Part shown: in pieces, positions 1-7,518 of the stretch | How positions within the stretch are numbered: position 1 is the first letter of the stretch | Layout of the letters: each line of letters starts with the position of its first letter | Assembly (NCBI RefSeq): GCF_014646655.1 | Contig: NZ_BMNR01000004.1 | Span: forward strand, 248,001-312,000 | Length of the DNA stretch: 64,000 bases | Source: Yeosuana aromativorans | GTDB lineage: Bacteria; Bacteroidota; Bacteroidia; Flavobacteriales; Flavobacteriaceae | Direction: 5' to 3' | The notes under the pieces: generated by a model | Told to the model about the DNA's origin: nothing | Database searches by the model: none | The model's input: the letters and a program-made list of their open reading frames with translations, nothing else | Position numbers and translations under genes: made by a program

Positions 1-425
1 TCAATTTGCGGTATCCATGCGTTCATATCCACATCATCCAAGGCAATAACTTTTGATTTTAAATGGTTTTCAACAATAAATGGTTTTAATTTAGAATCAT
101 ATAAGTGTGGGAAATCCAAGCTCACCAAAATAACCTTGACTTTTTTATCAATATATTTTTGATTTAATTTTTCAAAATAAGGCAACTCCTTAACACATGG
201 TGCGCACCAGGTAGCCCAAAAATTAATGACATACGTTGTGTCATTGGCTTTGTTTAAAAAGTTTTTGAAATCATTAAAATTATAGACATCCAGCTTAACG
301 GTTTTGGCTTTACTGGAAACATCTTGGATTTCAGTGCTACTTTCTACATTTGAATTACTTGAAGATTTCTTGTCTTTACAACTTGAAAGAACACCTAATA
401 AAATTAACAACCATATGTACTTCAT
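1..425 (-). CDS. TlpA-like thioredoxin-fold lipoprotein (C-terminus beyond window)
   Basis: The reading frame starts at ATG 425-423 and is still open at base 1, so about 141 residues are visible and the C-terminus is missing. The N-terminus is a short hydrophobic stretch ending in a lipobox (LSSC, Cys16), followed by a Ser-rich linker. The domain then contains NFWATWCAPC, with the redox pair Cys74 and Cys77 in the WCAPC form typical of TlpA/ResA proteins. This predicts a periplasm-facing, membrane-anchored thiol-disulfide oxidoreductase. TlpA/ResA proteins usually serve cytochrome c maturation or the redox balance of envelope proteins, but the substrate cannot be told here. It is divergent from the trp operon and shares the intergenic region with the trp promoter. 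Confidence 0.85.
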   Translation of the reverse strand, partial: MKYIWLLILLGVLSSCKDKKSSSNSNVESSTEIQDVSSKAKTVKLDVYNFNDFKNFLNKANDTTYVINFWATWCAPCVKELPYFEKLNQKYIDKKVKVILVSLDFPHLYDSKLKPFIVENHLKSKVIALDDVDMNAWIPQI

Positions 426-498
426 ATTGCTAAAATTAATTATTACTTGATGATATGTTGAGAGTTTAACAAATTTTTAAACAAAAAAGCATAAAGTA

Positions 499-529
499 TT
501 GTGTAATTATATTTTGATTTCTATATTTG
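499..529 (+). promoter_or_regulatory. Promoter of the trp operon
   Basis: TATATTTG at 522-529 is an exact match to the Bacteroidetes -7 element TAnnTTTG. A TTG at 499-501 lies 20 bp upstream and fits the -33 element. Transcription would start near 536, about a dozen bases before the trp leader peptide. Assignment is by consensus only. Confidence 0.65.
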
Positions 530-547
530 AACCGCAATAAAAAAACA

Positions 548-604
548 ATGAATACAATTTTAAATAATACTTGGTGGTGGAGCTTTCGAAACGTCATTTC
601 GTGA
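548..604 (+). CDS. trpL: trp operon leader peptide, three consecutive Trp codons
   Basis: A short ORF of 18 codons encodes MNTILNNTWWWSFRNVIS and ends in TGA at 602-604. TGG TGG TGG at 572-580 encodes three adjacent tryptophans, which would be very unlikely by chance directly upstream of trpE. The ORF lies between a consensus promoter and an intrinsic terminator, as expected of an attenuation leader peptide whose translation senses charged tRNA-Trp. Its role is to stall the ribosome; the peptide itself probably has no function. Weinberg and colleagues described a Bacteroidetes RNA motif upstream of trp genes (Bacteroid-trp) with a Trp-rich short ORF and terminator. This locus looks like a member, but I could not run the model. 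Confidence 0.85.
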   Translation: MNTILNNTWWWSFRNVIS

Positions 605-672
605 AGTAGTCGCTTGGTATATTTAAAAATTAAAATACATAAAGGCTTGTCATTCACGACAAGCCTTTTTTA
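587..672 (+). terminator. trp attenuator: terminator with competing antiterminator
   Basis: A perfect 10-bp stem (AAGGCTTGTC 642-651, GACAAGCCTT 658-667) with a 6-nt loop runs straight into a T tract, and ends 11 bases before trpE. Upstream, CGAAA 587-591 can pair with TTTCG 597-601. TCGTGAA 599-605, which covers the leader stop codon, is perfectly complementary to TTCACGA 653-659 in the loop and 3' arm of the terminator. A ribosome stalled on the Trp codons would mask 587-591 and free 599-605 to disrupt the terminator. A ribosome reaching the stop codon would cover 599-605 and let the terminator form. The terminator is seen directly; the switching scheme is inferred. Confidence 0.8.
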
Positions 673-682
673 ATGAACAAAA

Positions 683-2086
683 ATGAAAACATTTAGCTTA
701 CACACTCATTACAAAAAAATTCTGGCGGATACCATCACACCAGTTAGCATCTATTTAAAAATAAGGGATAAATACCCTAATAGTATTCTTCTGGAAAGTA
801 GTGATTATCATGCCAATGACAACAGTTTTTCATACATCTGTTTTAACCCCATTGCCTCTATAAAGGTTGAAAACGAAACCGTTTTTCAAACATTTCCAGA
901 TGGCAGTTCCACAAAAAAAACAATTGATGAACACACCAATGTCACTGAAGAAATCCATCAATTTACCAAACGGTTTAAGATACATTCAGATACTGATTTT
1001 AAGTTCATCAACAATGGCATATTTGGTTACATAGCCTATGATGCCGTAAGATATTTTGAAGATATAACCATTTCTAAAAAAGAACATTCTGTTAACATTC
1101 CTGATATTTATTATGCGGTTTATCAAAATATTATTGCCATAAACCACTTTAAAAATGAGGCTTATATTTTTGCGCATTGTTATGACAGTGATGATACTAT
1201 TGATGATATCTTACAACTGATCAAAGCCAGGAATTTTGCTTCGTATGCATTTTCTTCAAAAGGAGATATGCACTCGAATTTAACCGATGATGAATACAAA
1301 CACCATGTGGAATTAGCCAAGAAACATTGTGCCAGAGGGGATGTATTCCAATTGGTTTTATCAAAAAGTTTTGCACAAGAATTCAAAGGTGATGAATTTA
1401 ATGTGTACCGTGCCTTAAGAAGTATCAACCCATCACCCTATTTGTTTTATTTTGATTATGGCAACTTTAAAATATTTGGAAGTTCCCCAGAAGCCCAATT
1501 GATTGTGAGCAATGGAAAAGCTGAAATCCACCCTATTGCAGGAACATTCAAACGAACAGGAAACGATTTACAAGATGCCGAACTGGCCAAACAATTAAAG
1601 ATTGATGACAAGGAAAATGCCGAACATGTTATGCTGGTTGATTTGGCCAGGAATGACCTGAGCAGAAATGGAAGTCACGTTACCGTTGACACGTATCGTG
1701 AAGTACAATTTTTTTCCCATGTTATTCATTTAGTTAGCAAGGTTACCGGGCAAAAGCACACCGATGTTCCAACCATGCAAGTGGTGGCAGACACATTCCC
1801 TGCAGGCACTTTAAGTGGCGCGCCAAAACACAGAGCCATGCAACTCATTGAGCAATATGAAAAAACGAGTCGCTCGTTTTATGGCGGCGCTATTGGTTTT
1901 ATGGATTTTGAAGGCAACTTTAACCATGCCATTATGATCAGGACCTTTTTGAGCAAAAACCACAAATTGCATTGGCAAGCTGGCGCTGGTTTGGTATCTA
2001 AGTCAAATCCAGAAACTGAATTGCAAGAAGTATATAACAAATTAGGAGCATTAACAAAAGCTATTGAACTAGCAGAAAACATATAA
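683..2086 (+). CDS. trpE: Anthranilate synthase component I
   Basis: The 467-residue protein is the large subunit of anthranilate synthase, which converts chorismate to anthranilate using ammonia from TrpG, the first committed step of tryptophan synthesis. It has the N-terminal regulatory domain with the LLES segment that in studied enzymes forms the feedback Trp site. The C-terminal chorismate-binding domain shows IAGTFKRTG, DLARNDLSR and FPAGTLSGAPK blocks. The start at 683 is the first ATG after the attenuator. TrpE is followed 7 bases later by trpG, and the genes are clearly co-transcribed. Both transcriptional attenuation and feedback inhibition are expected. Aminodeoxychorismate synthase (PabB) is the main alternative, but the complete trp operon argues against it. 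Confidence 0.96.
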   Translation: MKTFSLHTHYKKILADTITPVSIYLKIRDKYPNSILLESSDYHANDNSFSYICFNPIASIKVENETVFQTFPDGSSTKKTIDEHTNVTEEIHQFTKRFKIHSDTDFKFINNGIFGYIAYDAVRYFEDITISKKEHSVNIPDIYYAVYQNIIAINHFKNEAYIFAHCYDSDDTIDDILQLIKARNFASYAFSSKGDMHSNLTDDEYKHHVELAKKHCARGDVFQLVLSKSFAQEFKGDEFNVYRALRSINPSPYLFYFDYGNFKIFGSSPEAQLIVSNGKAEIHPIAGTFKRTGNDLQDAELAKQLKIDDKENAEHVMLVDLARNDLSRNGSHVTVDTYREVQFFSHVIHLVSKVTGQKHTDVPTMQVVADTFPAGTLSGAPKHRAMQLIEQYEKTSRSFYGGAIGFMDFEGNFNHAIMIRTFLSKNHKLHWQAGAGLVSKSNPETELQEVYNKLGALTKAIELAENI

Positions 2087-2093
2087 ATTAGAA

Positions 2094-2660
2094 ATGACAA
2101 ATGTATTAGTAATAGATAATTACGATAGTTTTACCTATAATCTGGTCCATTATTTAGAGGATTTGGATTGCATGGTCACTGTGTTTAGAAATGATAAATT
2201 AACATTGGAAGATGTTAAGCCTTTTGATAAAATTGTATTGTCACCCGGCCCTGGAGTTCCTAATGAAGCTGGTTTGTTAAAATCAATTATAGAACGATTT
2301 GCTCCTACCAAAAGCATCTTAGGTGTTTGTTTGGGACAACAGGCCATTGGTGAAGTTTTTGGTGGCACACTCATTAATTTACAAGATGTCTATCATGGTG
2401 TGTCCACAAAAGTGACCATTACTGTTGATGACGAACCGCTGTTTAAAGATTTGGAGAAAACCATTGAAGTAGGCCGCTATCACTCATGGGTTGTCAACCC
2501 CAATTTACCTGACTCATTAGAGGCTACATCTTTTGATGAAAACGGGCAAGTCATGTCCTTACGTCATAAAACCTATGATGTTAAAGGTGTACAATACCAT
2601 CCAGAATCTGTTTTAACTCCAGATGGAAAACAAATTCTTAAAAATTGGATAAATAGTTAA
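2094..2660 (+). CDS. trpG: Anthranilate synthase component II (glutamine amidotransferase)
   Basis: This class I glutamine amidotransferase of 188 residues supplies ammonia from glutamine to TrpE. The catalytic triad is visible: Cys79 in GVCLGQQ, and His169 and Glu171 in QYHPES. It is a stand-alone TrpG, not the TrpG-TrpD fusion of enteric bacteria. Homologues of this family can also serve para-aminobenzoate synthesis as PabA, so a dual role is possible. It lies 7 bases after trpE and 3 bases before trpD. Confidence 0.95.
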   Translation: MTNVLVIDNYDSFTYNLVHYLEDLDCMVTVFRNDKLTLEDVKPFDKIVLSPGPGVPNEAGLLKSIIERFAPTKSILGVCLGQQAIGEVFGGTLINLQDVYHGVSTKVTITVDDEPLFKDLEKTIEVGRYHSWVVNPNLPDSLEATSFDENGQVMSLRHKTYDVKGVQYHPESVLTPDGKQILKNWINS

Positions 2661-2663
2661 GTC

Positions 2664-3656
2664 ATGAAGAATTTACTAAATAGACTGATAAATCATGAAA
2701 GCATCTCAAGCGAAGAAGCCAAACAGGCCTTGGTCAATATATCAAATGGTATGTACAACCATAGTCAAATAGCTTCGTTTCTCACGGTGTACATGATGCG
2801 CAATATCACACTTGAAGAACTTAGGGGTTTTAGAGACGCCCTTCTGGAATTGTGTATTGCCATTGATTTAAAAGAATTTAACGCCATTGATTTATGCGGA
2901 ACAGGTGGTGACGGAAAAGACACGTTTAATATTTCTACTTTAGCGTCTTTTGTAACAGCTGGTGCTGGCGTGAATGTGGCTAAGCATGGGAATTATGGCG
3001 TATCATCGGCCTGTGGATCATCAAATGTTATGGAATATTTAGGCATTAAATTTTCAAATGATGAAGATTTCCTAAAACGCTCTATTGATAAAGCAGGTAT
3101 TTGTGTGTTACATGCACCGTTATTCCATCCTGCCATGAAAAACGTGGCTCCCATCAGACGTGAATTGGGTGTCAAGACTTTTTTCAATATGTTGGGCCCC
3201 ATGGTTAATCCATCGTTTCCAAAAAACCAAATGGTCGGTGTTTTTAATTTAGAATTATTGCGTCTTTACGGATATTTATATCAAAATACGGATAAGAACT
3301 ACTCCATAGTTCACGCTTTGGATGGCTATGATGAAATTTCATTAACTGGTAAGGCCAAAGTGATTTCAAACCAATCAGAGCGTATGTTTGCACCAGAAGA
3401 TCTAGGGGTTTCACAAATAAATGAGGACGCTATTTTTGGAGGTGACTCAATTGAAGAGGCTGCCAAAATATTCATGGATGTGATACAAGGAAAAGGAACC
3501 GAAGCCCAAAACAATGTGGTTTGTGCCAATGCCGGTTTGGCCATCGCCACAACCAAGCAAATAGACCACAAACAAGGTTTTGAATTAGCCAAGGAATCAT
3601 TACTTTCCGGTAAAGGACTGAAAGCGTTACAAACATTAATTGAGTTGAGCAAATGA
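2664..3656 (+). CDS. trpD: Anthranilate phosphoribosyltransferase
   Basis: The 330-residue enzyme transfers the phosphoribosyl group of PRPP to anthranilate, the second step of the pathway. The glycine-rich PRPP loop CGTGGDGKDTFNIST lies near residue 80, and the KHGNYGVSS and RRELGVKTFFN blocks typical of the family follow. Length is usual for TrpD. Its stop overlaps the trpC start in an ATGA (3653-3656), implying translational coupling. Confidence 0.96.
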   Translation: MKNLLNRLINHESISSEEAKQALVNISNGMYNHSQIASFLTVYMMRNITLEELRGFRDALLELCIAIDLKEFNAIDLCGTGGDGKDTFNISTLASFVTAGAGVNVAKHGNYGVSSACGSSNVMEYLGIKFSNDEDFLKRSIDKAGICVLHAPLFHPAMKNVAPIRRELGVKTFFNMLGPMVNPSFPKNQMVGVFNLELLRLYGYLYQNTDKNYSIVHALDGYDEISLTGKAKVISNQSERMFAPEDLGVSQINEDAIFGGDSIEEAAKIFMDVIQGKGTEAQNNVVCANAGLAIATTKQIDHKQGFELAKESLLSGKGLKALQTLIELSK

Positions 3657-4438
3657 CCATTCTAGATAACATAGTAGCTGATAAGCGGATAGAAGTTGAT
3701 TTAAAAAAATCAATAATTCCTGTCAAACAATTGGAACAATCTGCCTTGTTTAATAGAAATACAATATCATTGGCAAACAATTTAAAGAACAGTGATTCGG
3801 GCATTATAGCAGAACACAAACGCAGATCACCCTCAAAATCTATAATCAATCAAAAATCAAATGTATTTGATGTAGCAAAAGGCTATGAAAACGCTGGTGT
3901 TTGTGGCATGTCTGTATTAACCGATGGCAAGTATTTTGGTGGTTCATTAGACGATTTGTTGGTTGCAAGAGCCAGTTGTAATTTACCATTGCTACGGAAA
4001 GAATTTATAATTGATGAGTATCAAATCATAGAAGCCAAAGCTTATGGCGCCGATGTAATTTTATTGATTGCAGCTATTTTAACCAGACATGAAATCAAGC
4101 AATTTTCTGAATTGGCCAAAAGCTTACAACTTGATGTCCTTTTAGAAGTCCATAATGAAGAGGAACTCCACAAATCCATTATGCCAAGCCTGGATATGTT
4201 GGGTGTGAACAACAGAAATCTCAAAACCTTTGAAGTCAGTTTAGATATTAGCAAAACCTTGAGTAAGCTTATCCCAAACAACTTTGTAAAAGTGTCTGAA
4301 AGTGGCATTAGCTCAATAGAAGCTATTAAAGAACTAAAACCTTACGGCTACCAAGGATTTTTAATAGGTGAAAATTTTATGAAAACAGACAATGCAGGAG
4401 AAAGCTCTAAACAATTCATTAAAAACCTGACAAAATGA
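3653..4438 (+). CDS. trpC: Indole-3-glycerol phosphate synthase
   Basis: A 261-residue TIM-barrel enzyme that closes the indole ring, converting carboxyphenylamino-deoxyribulose phosphate to indole-3-glycerol phosphate. Family marks include IAEHKRRSPSK (substrate-binding Lys), VLTDGKYFGGS, LLRKEFIIDEYQI, the strand VNNRNLKTFEV and SESGISS. It is separate from TrpF, unlike the TrpC-TrpF fusion of E. coli. It overlaps trpD and trpF by 4 bases on each side (ATGA). Confidence 0.96.
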   Translation: MTILDNIVADKRIEVDLKKSIIPVKQLEQSALFNRNTISLANNLKNSDSGIIAEHKRRSPSKSIINQKSNVFDVAKGYENAGVCGMSVLTDGKYFGGSLDDLLVARASCNLPLLRKEFIIDEYQIIEAKAYGADVILLIAAILTRHEIKQFSELAKSLQLDVLLEVHNEEELHKSIMPSLDMLGVNNRNLKTFEVSLDISKTLSKLIPNNFVKVSESGISSIEAIKELKPYGYQGFLIGENFMKTDNAGESSKQFIKNLTK

Positions 4439-5130
4439 AGCTAAAAGTCTGTGGCATGAAATATCTGGATAACATAGAACAGGTTGCGGCTTTGCATCCA
4501 GACTATCTGGGCTTTATATTTTACGAAAAATCAGCACGCTACTTTGATGGTGAAATTCCTAAAATTTCAAAATCCATAAAAAAAGTAGGCGTATTTGTTA
4601 ATGCTGAAATAAATGATATACTTGAAAAAATAAATGCATATCATTTGCAGGTTGTACAACTTCATGGTCATGAATCTCCAGAGTATTGTGAAAAATTGAA
4701 ACGTCATTACGAGGAGGGAAACGACGAAGTAATCCCTTCAAAAGATACAGATTGCTTCAACTCAAAAAAAGAGTCTCGCAATGACAACCAATTAGAAATC
4801 ATCAAAGTATTTTCAATCAAGGATCATTTTAATTTTGATTTGTTGGAACCCTATGAATCCGTTTGTGATTACTTTTTGTTCGATACCAAGGGCAAATTAC
4901 CAGGAGGCAACGGCTATACATTTGATTGGACTATTTTAAACAAATACCCATCTAACAAACCATTCTTTTTAAGTGGTGGCATTGGCTTGGAAGCATTAGA
5001 AAACATCATACAATTTCAAAAAAATAAGGCTTCAAAATATTGTTTCGCTATCGATGTGAACAGTCAATTTGAAATAGAGCCTGGATTAAAAGACATTGAA
5101 AAACTAAAAGAATTTAAATCTCAACTATGA
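4435..5130 (+). CDS. trpF: Phosphoribosylanthranilate isomerase with an in-frame palindromic-repeat insertion
   Basis: TrpF performs the Amadori rearrangement of phosphoribosylanthranilate. The N-terminal KVCGM segment gives the catalytic Cys6, and FLFDTKG gives the catalytic Asp150. The protein is 231 residues, about 28 longer than the usual 200 or so. The excess is residues 90-117, a hydrophilic stretch encoded exactly by an inverted-repeat element at 4703-4785, between CEKLK and the next barrel strand LEIIKVF. The reading frame is kept, and both catalytic residues lie outside the insert, so the enzyme is probably active with an exposed extra loop. It overlaps trpC and trpB by 4 bases each. 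Confidence 0.95.
   Translation: MKLKVCGMKYLDNIEQVAALHPDYLGFIFYEKSARYFDGEIPKISKSIKKVGVFVNAEINDILEKINAYHLQVVQLHGHESPEYCEKLKRHYEEGNDEVIPSKDTDCFNSKKESRNDNQLEIIKVFSIKDHFNFDLLEPYESVCDYFLFDTKGKLPGGNGYTFDWTILNKYPSNKPFFLSGGIGLEALENIIQFQKNKASKYCFAIDVNSQFEIEPGLKDIEKLKEFKSQL
4703..4785 (+). repeat. Palindromic repeat element inserted inside trpF
   Basis: Outer arms are GTCATTACGAG (4703-4713) and CTCGCAATGAC (4775-4785), complementary at 10 of 11 positions. Inner arms are GAAGTAATC (4726-4734) and GATTGCTTC (4750-4758), complementary at 8 of 9. The arms follow the GTCATTGCGAG / GAAGCAATC pattern that I recognise as a dispersed intergenic repeat in many bacteria. With one flanking base the insert is 84 bp, or 28 codons, so it does not shift the trpF frame. 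Rickettsia palindromic elements inside genes are the established parallel. Confidence 0.8.
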
Positions 5131-6308
5131 GCTATAATGTAAACGAAAAAGGATACTATGGTGAATTTGGGGGAGCTTACATCCCTGAAATGCTCTATCC
5201 TAATGTAGAAGAATTGCGCCAAAACTATCTTAAAGTCATGGCCGAACCTTCCTTTAAAAAAGAGTTCAACCAGCTTTTAAAAGATTATGTGGGACGTCCT
5301 TCACCTCTTTATTTCGCCAAGCGATTAAGCGAAACATATAACACCAAAATTTATTTAAAACGTGAGGACCTCAACCACACAGGAGCCCACAAAATCAACA
5401 ATACTATTGGACAGATTTTAATGGCCAAACGATTAGGAAAAAACAGGATTATAGCCGAAACCGGTGCCGGTCAGCATGGTGTGGCAACTGCTACTGTTTG
5501 TGCCCTTATGGGATTGGAGTGCATTGTGTATATGGGTGAAATTGATATTGCACGACAAGCACCCAATGTAGCCCGAATGAAAATGCTTGGAGCTACCGTT
5601 GTGCCGGCCTTATCGGGTAGCAGAACGTTGAAAGATGCTACTAATGAAGCCATTCGTGATTGGATTAATAATCCTGTTGACACACATTATATTATTGGTT
5701 CTGCAATTGGCCCACATCCCTATCCTGATATGGTAACACGGTTTCAGTCTGTTATTTCAGAGGAAATCAAATGGCAGTTACAAGAACATGAAGGCCGTGA
5801 AAACCCTGATTATGTGGTGGCGTGTATTGGTGGTGGCAGTAACGCTGCCGGAACCTACTATCATTTTTTGCATGAAGACGATGTAAATATCATTGCTGTG
5901 GAAGCAGCTGGTTTGGGCATTGACTCTGGCGAGAGTGCCGCAACATCTGTTTTAGGTAAAGAAGGGATTATTCATGGTTGCAAAACCCTGTTGATGCAAA
6001 CCAAAGATGGACAAATCACAGAGCCCTACTCTATTTCCGCTGGATTGGATTACCCTGGCGTTGGCCCCATGCATGCTCATTTAGCAAAAACCGGGCGCGC
6101 CGAATTTATGTCAATTACCGATGATGACGCCATGAAAGCAGGTTTGAAATTATGCCAGTTGGAAGGCATTATTCCCGCCATTGAAAGCTCACATGCCTTA
6201 GCTATTTTTGAACATAAAACATTCAAACCAGATGATATAATTGTCGTTAGCTTATCTGGAAGAGGTGATAAAGATTTAGATACCTATATCAATTATTTTA
6301 AACTTTAA
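5127..6308 (+). CDS. trpB: Tryptophan synthase beta chain
   Basis: The 393-residue PLP enzyme joins indole and serine to give tryptophan. The N-terminal [11 protein letters not shown] is the TrpB1 signature. The PLP lysine is Lys89 in HTGAHKINN, and the phosphate-binding loop GGGSNAAG follows. The C-terminal SGRGDKD block is conserved. It partners the alpha chain encoded 10 bases downstream, channelling indole between the subunits. It starts within the trpF stop (ATGA). Confidence 0.97.
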   Translation: MSYNVNEKGYYGEFGGAYIPEMLYPNVEELRQNYLKVMAEPSFKKEFNQLLKDYVGRPSPLYFAKRLSETYNTKIYLKREDLNHTGAHKINNTIGQILMAKRLGKNRIIAETGAGQHGVATATVCALMGLECIVYMGEIDIARQAPNVARMKMLGATVVPALSGSRTLKDATNEAIRDWINNPVDTHYIIGSAIGPHPYPDMVTRFQSVISEEIKWQLQEHEGRENPDYVVACIGGGSNAAGTYYHFLHEDDVNIIAVEAAGLGIDSGESAATSVLGKEGIIHGCKTLLMQTKDGQITEPYSISAGLDYPGVGPMHAHLAKTGRAEFMSITDDDAMKAGLKLCQLEGIIPAIESSHALAIFEHKTFKPDDIIVVSLSGRGDKDLDTYINYFKL

Positions 6309-6318
6309 GTTTTTTTCG

Positions 6319-7092
6319 ATGAATAGAATACAACAAAAATTACAAGAAAACAAAAAACTGCTTTCTATATATTTTACGGCTGGTTATCCTAATTTGGACG
6401 ACACGGTTTCCATCATTCAAGACTTAGAAAAAAACGGTGTTGATATGATTGAAATAGGCTTGCCCTTTAGCGATCCACTGGCTGACGGACCAACCATTCA
6501 AGCTAGTTCTACACAAGCTCTAAAAAATTGTATGACCACAGAAGTCCTTTTTAACCAATTAAAGGATATCCGGAAAACGGTTCAAATTCCATTAATCATT
6601 ATGGGCTATTTCAACCCAATGTTACAATACGGTGTAGAAGCATTTTGTGAAAAATGTAAGGAAATTGGCATAGATGGCTTAATCATTCCTGATTTACCTG
6701 TTGATGTGTATAGTGAACAATACCAAAGCATCTTTGAAAAATACGGCTTAATCAATGTCTTTTTAATTACGCCTCAAACCAGTGTAGAACGCATCAACTT
6801 TATCGATTCCATTTCAAACGGATTTATCTACATGGTCAGTAGTGCCAGTGTAACAGGAAGCCAGTCTGGTTTTGGAACAGAACAAACGGATTACTTTAAA
6901 CGAATTGCAGCTATGAACCTAAAAAATCCACAAATTATTGGGTTTGGAATTTCAGACAATAAGACCTTTTCGCAAGCCACAGAATATGCAAAAGGAGCCA
7001 TTATTGGTAGTGCTTTTATAAAACATTTAAACAGTAATGGAACACGTTCAATCAAATCTTTTTTACAATCAATTTTAATTGATAAAAAATAG
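6319..7092 (+). CDS. trpA: Tryptophan synthase alpha chain
   Basis: This 257-residue TIM-barrel protein cleaves indole-3-glycerol phosphate to indole and glyceraldehyde 3-phosphate. The catalytic acids are Glu45 and Asp56 in EIGLPFSDPLADGP, equivalent to Glu49 and Asp60 of E. coli. The phosphate site appears as VSSASVTGSQSGFG. It is the last trp gene. No clear intrinsic terminator follows in the 138 bases before the next ORF, so read-through to the small gene downstream is possible. Confidence 0.97.
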   Translation: MNRIQQKLQENKKLLSIYFTAGYPNLDDTVSIIQDLEKNGVDMIEIGLPFSDPLADGPTIQASSTQALKNCMTTEVLFNQLKDIRKTVQIPLIIMGYFNPMLQYGVEAFCEKCKEIGIDGLIIPDLPVDVYSEQYQSIFEKYGLINVFLITPQTSVERINFIDSISNGFIYMVSSASVTGSQSGFGTEQTDYFKRIAAMNLKNPQIIGFGISDNKTFSQATEYAKGAIIGSAFIKHLNSNGTRSIKSFLQSILIDKK

Positions 7093-7230
7093 CTAAACAG
7101 ATAATTAACTAGGCTGGTAGTTCGCTTTTTATCAAAAATTTTAACAATTACATCAAGGGTTTTAAGACGTTTTTAATAAAATTTCGCCTCAATATTTTTA
7201 TCTTATGATTGAATCTTAAAAAGAAAAATT

Positions 7231-7374
7231 ATGGGAATTATAAAAGACAAAAAGAAATTTGAACGATCTAAAGAACAAAAAAATCCAATTGATACAAACA
7301 TCGATATTGACAACCATAAGGAAACATTTGATATTGACGAAAAAACAATAAAAAAACAGCAAAACAAAAAATAA
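7231..7374 (+). CDS. Small lysine-rich hypothetical protein (47 aa)
   Basis: The ORF starts ATGGGAATT after an A-rich leader and ends TAA at 7372-7374. It encodes 47 residues that are very rich in Lys, Asp, Glu and Asn, with no hydrophobic segment. It would be a soluble, probably disordered cytoplasmic peptide. A good intrinsic terminator follows 46 bases later, which supports it as a real transcription unit or as the end of the trp transcript. I do not recognise the family. Chance coding cannot be excluded because of its size. Confidence 0.5.
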   Translation: MGIIKDKKKFERSKEQKNPIDTNIDIDNHKETFDIDEKTIKKQQNKK

Positions 7375-7420
7375 TGAGTATCCGACTTTTTTCATCAGAA
7401 AAAGTTTTATTAAAAATTAA

Positions 7421-7450
7421 AAAGGCACCATATAGTTTGGTGCTTTTTTT
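7421..7450 (+). terminator. Intrinsic terminator before the NADH dehydrogenase gene
   Basis: GGCACCA (7424-7430) pairs with TGGTGCT (7438-7444), with a G-T pair at the base, across a 7-nt loop. A T tract follows to 7450. It lies 46 bases after the small 47-residue ORF and closes the upstream transcript. Confidence 0.8.
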
Positions 7451-7518
7451 AAAGATTTAACAAGAAAAAGTCGTCTTTCTAACGACTAATTGAGAACTTT
7501 GTAGTTCAAAAAATTGCC

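Noticed and set aside
466-657. 63-codon ORF on the minus strand across the trp leader
   Set aside because: It lies opposite the promoter, leader peptide and attenuator, has no recognisable protein features, and would be transcribed against the trp operon.
3472-3849. 125-codon antisense ORF over trpD and trpC
   Set aside because: It is a shadow of two clearly recognised genes, and its sequence shows no protein family features.
4703-4785. Assembly artefact as the explanation of the extra trpF sequence
   Set aside because: The insert keeps the reading frame, has proper inverted-repeat symmetry, and both flanks continue the TrpF barrel without loss.
7100-7230. Terminator or regulatory RNA after trpA
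   Set aside because: I found no stem followed by Ts and no recognisable motif; the nearest terminator is after the small ORF.
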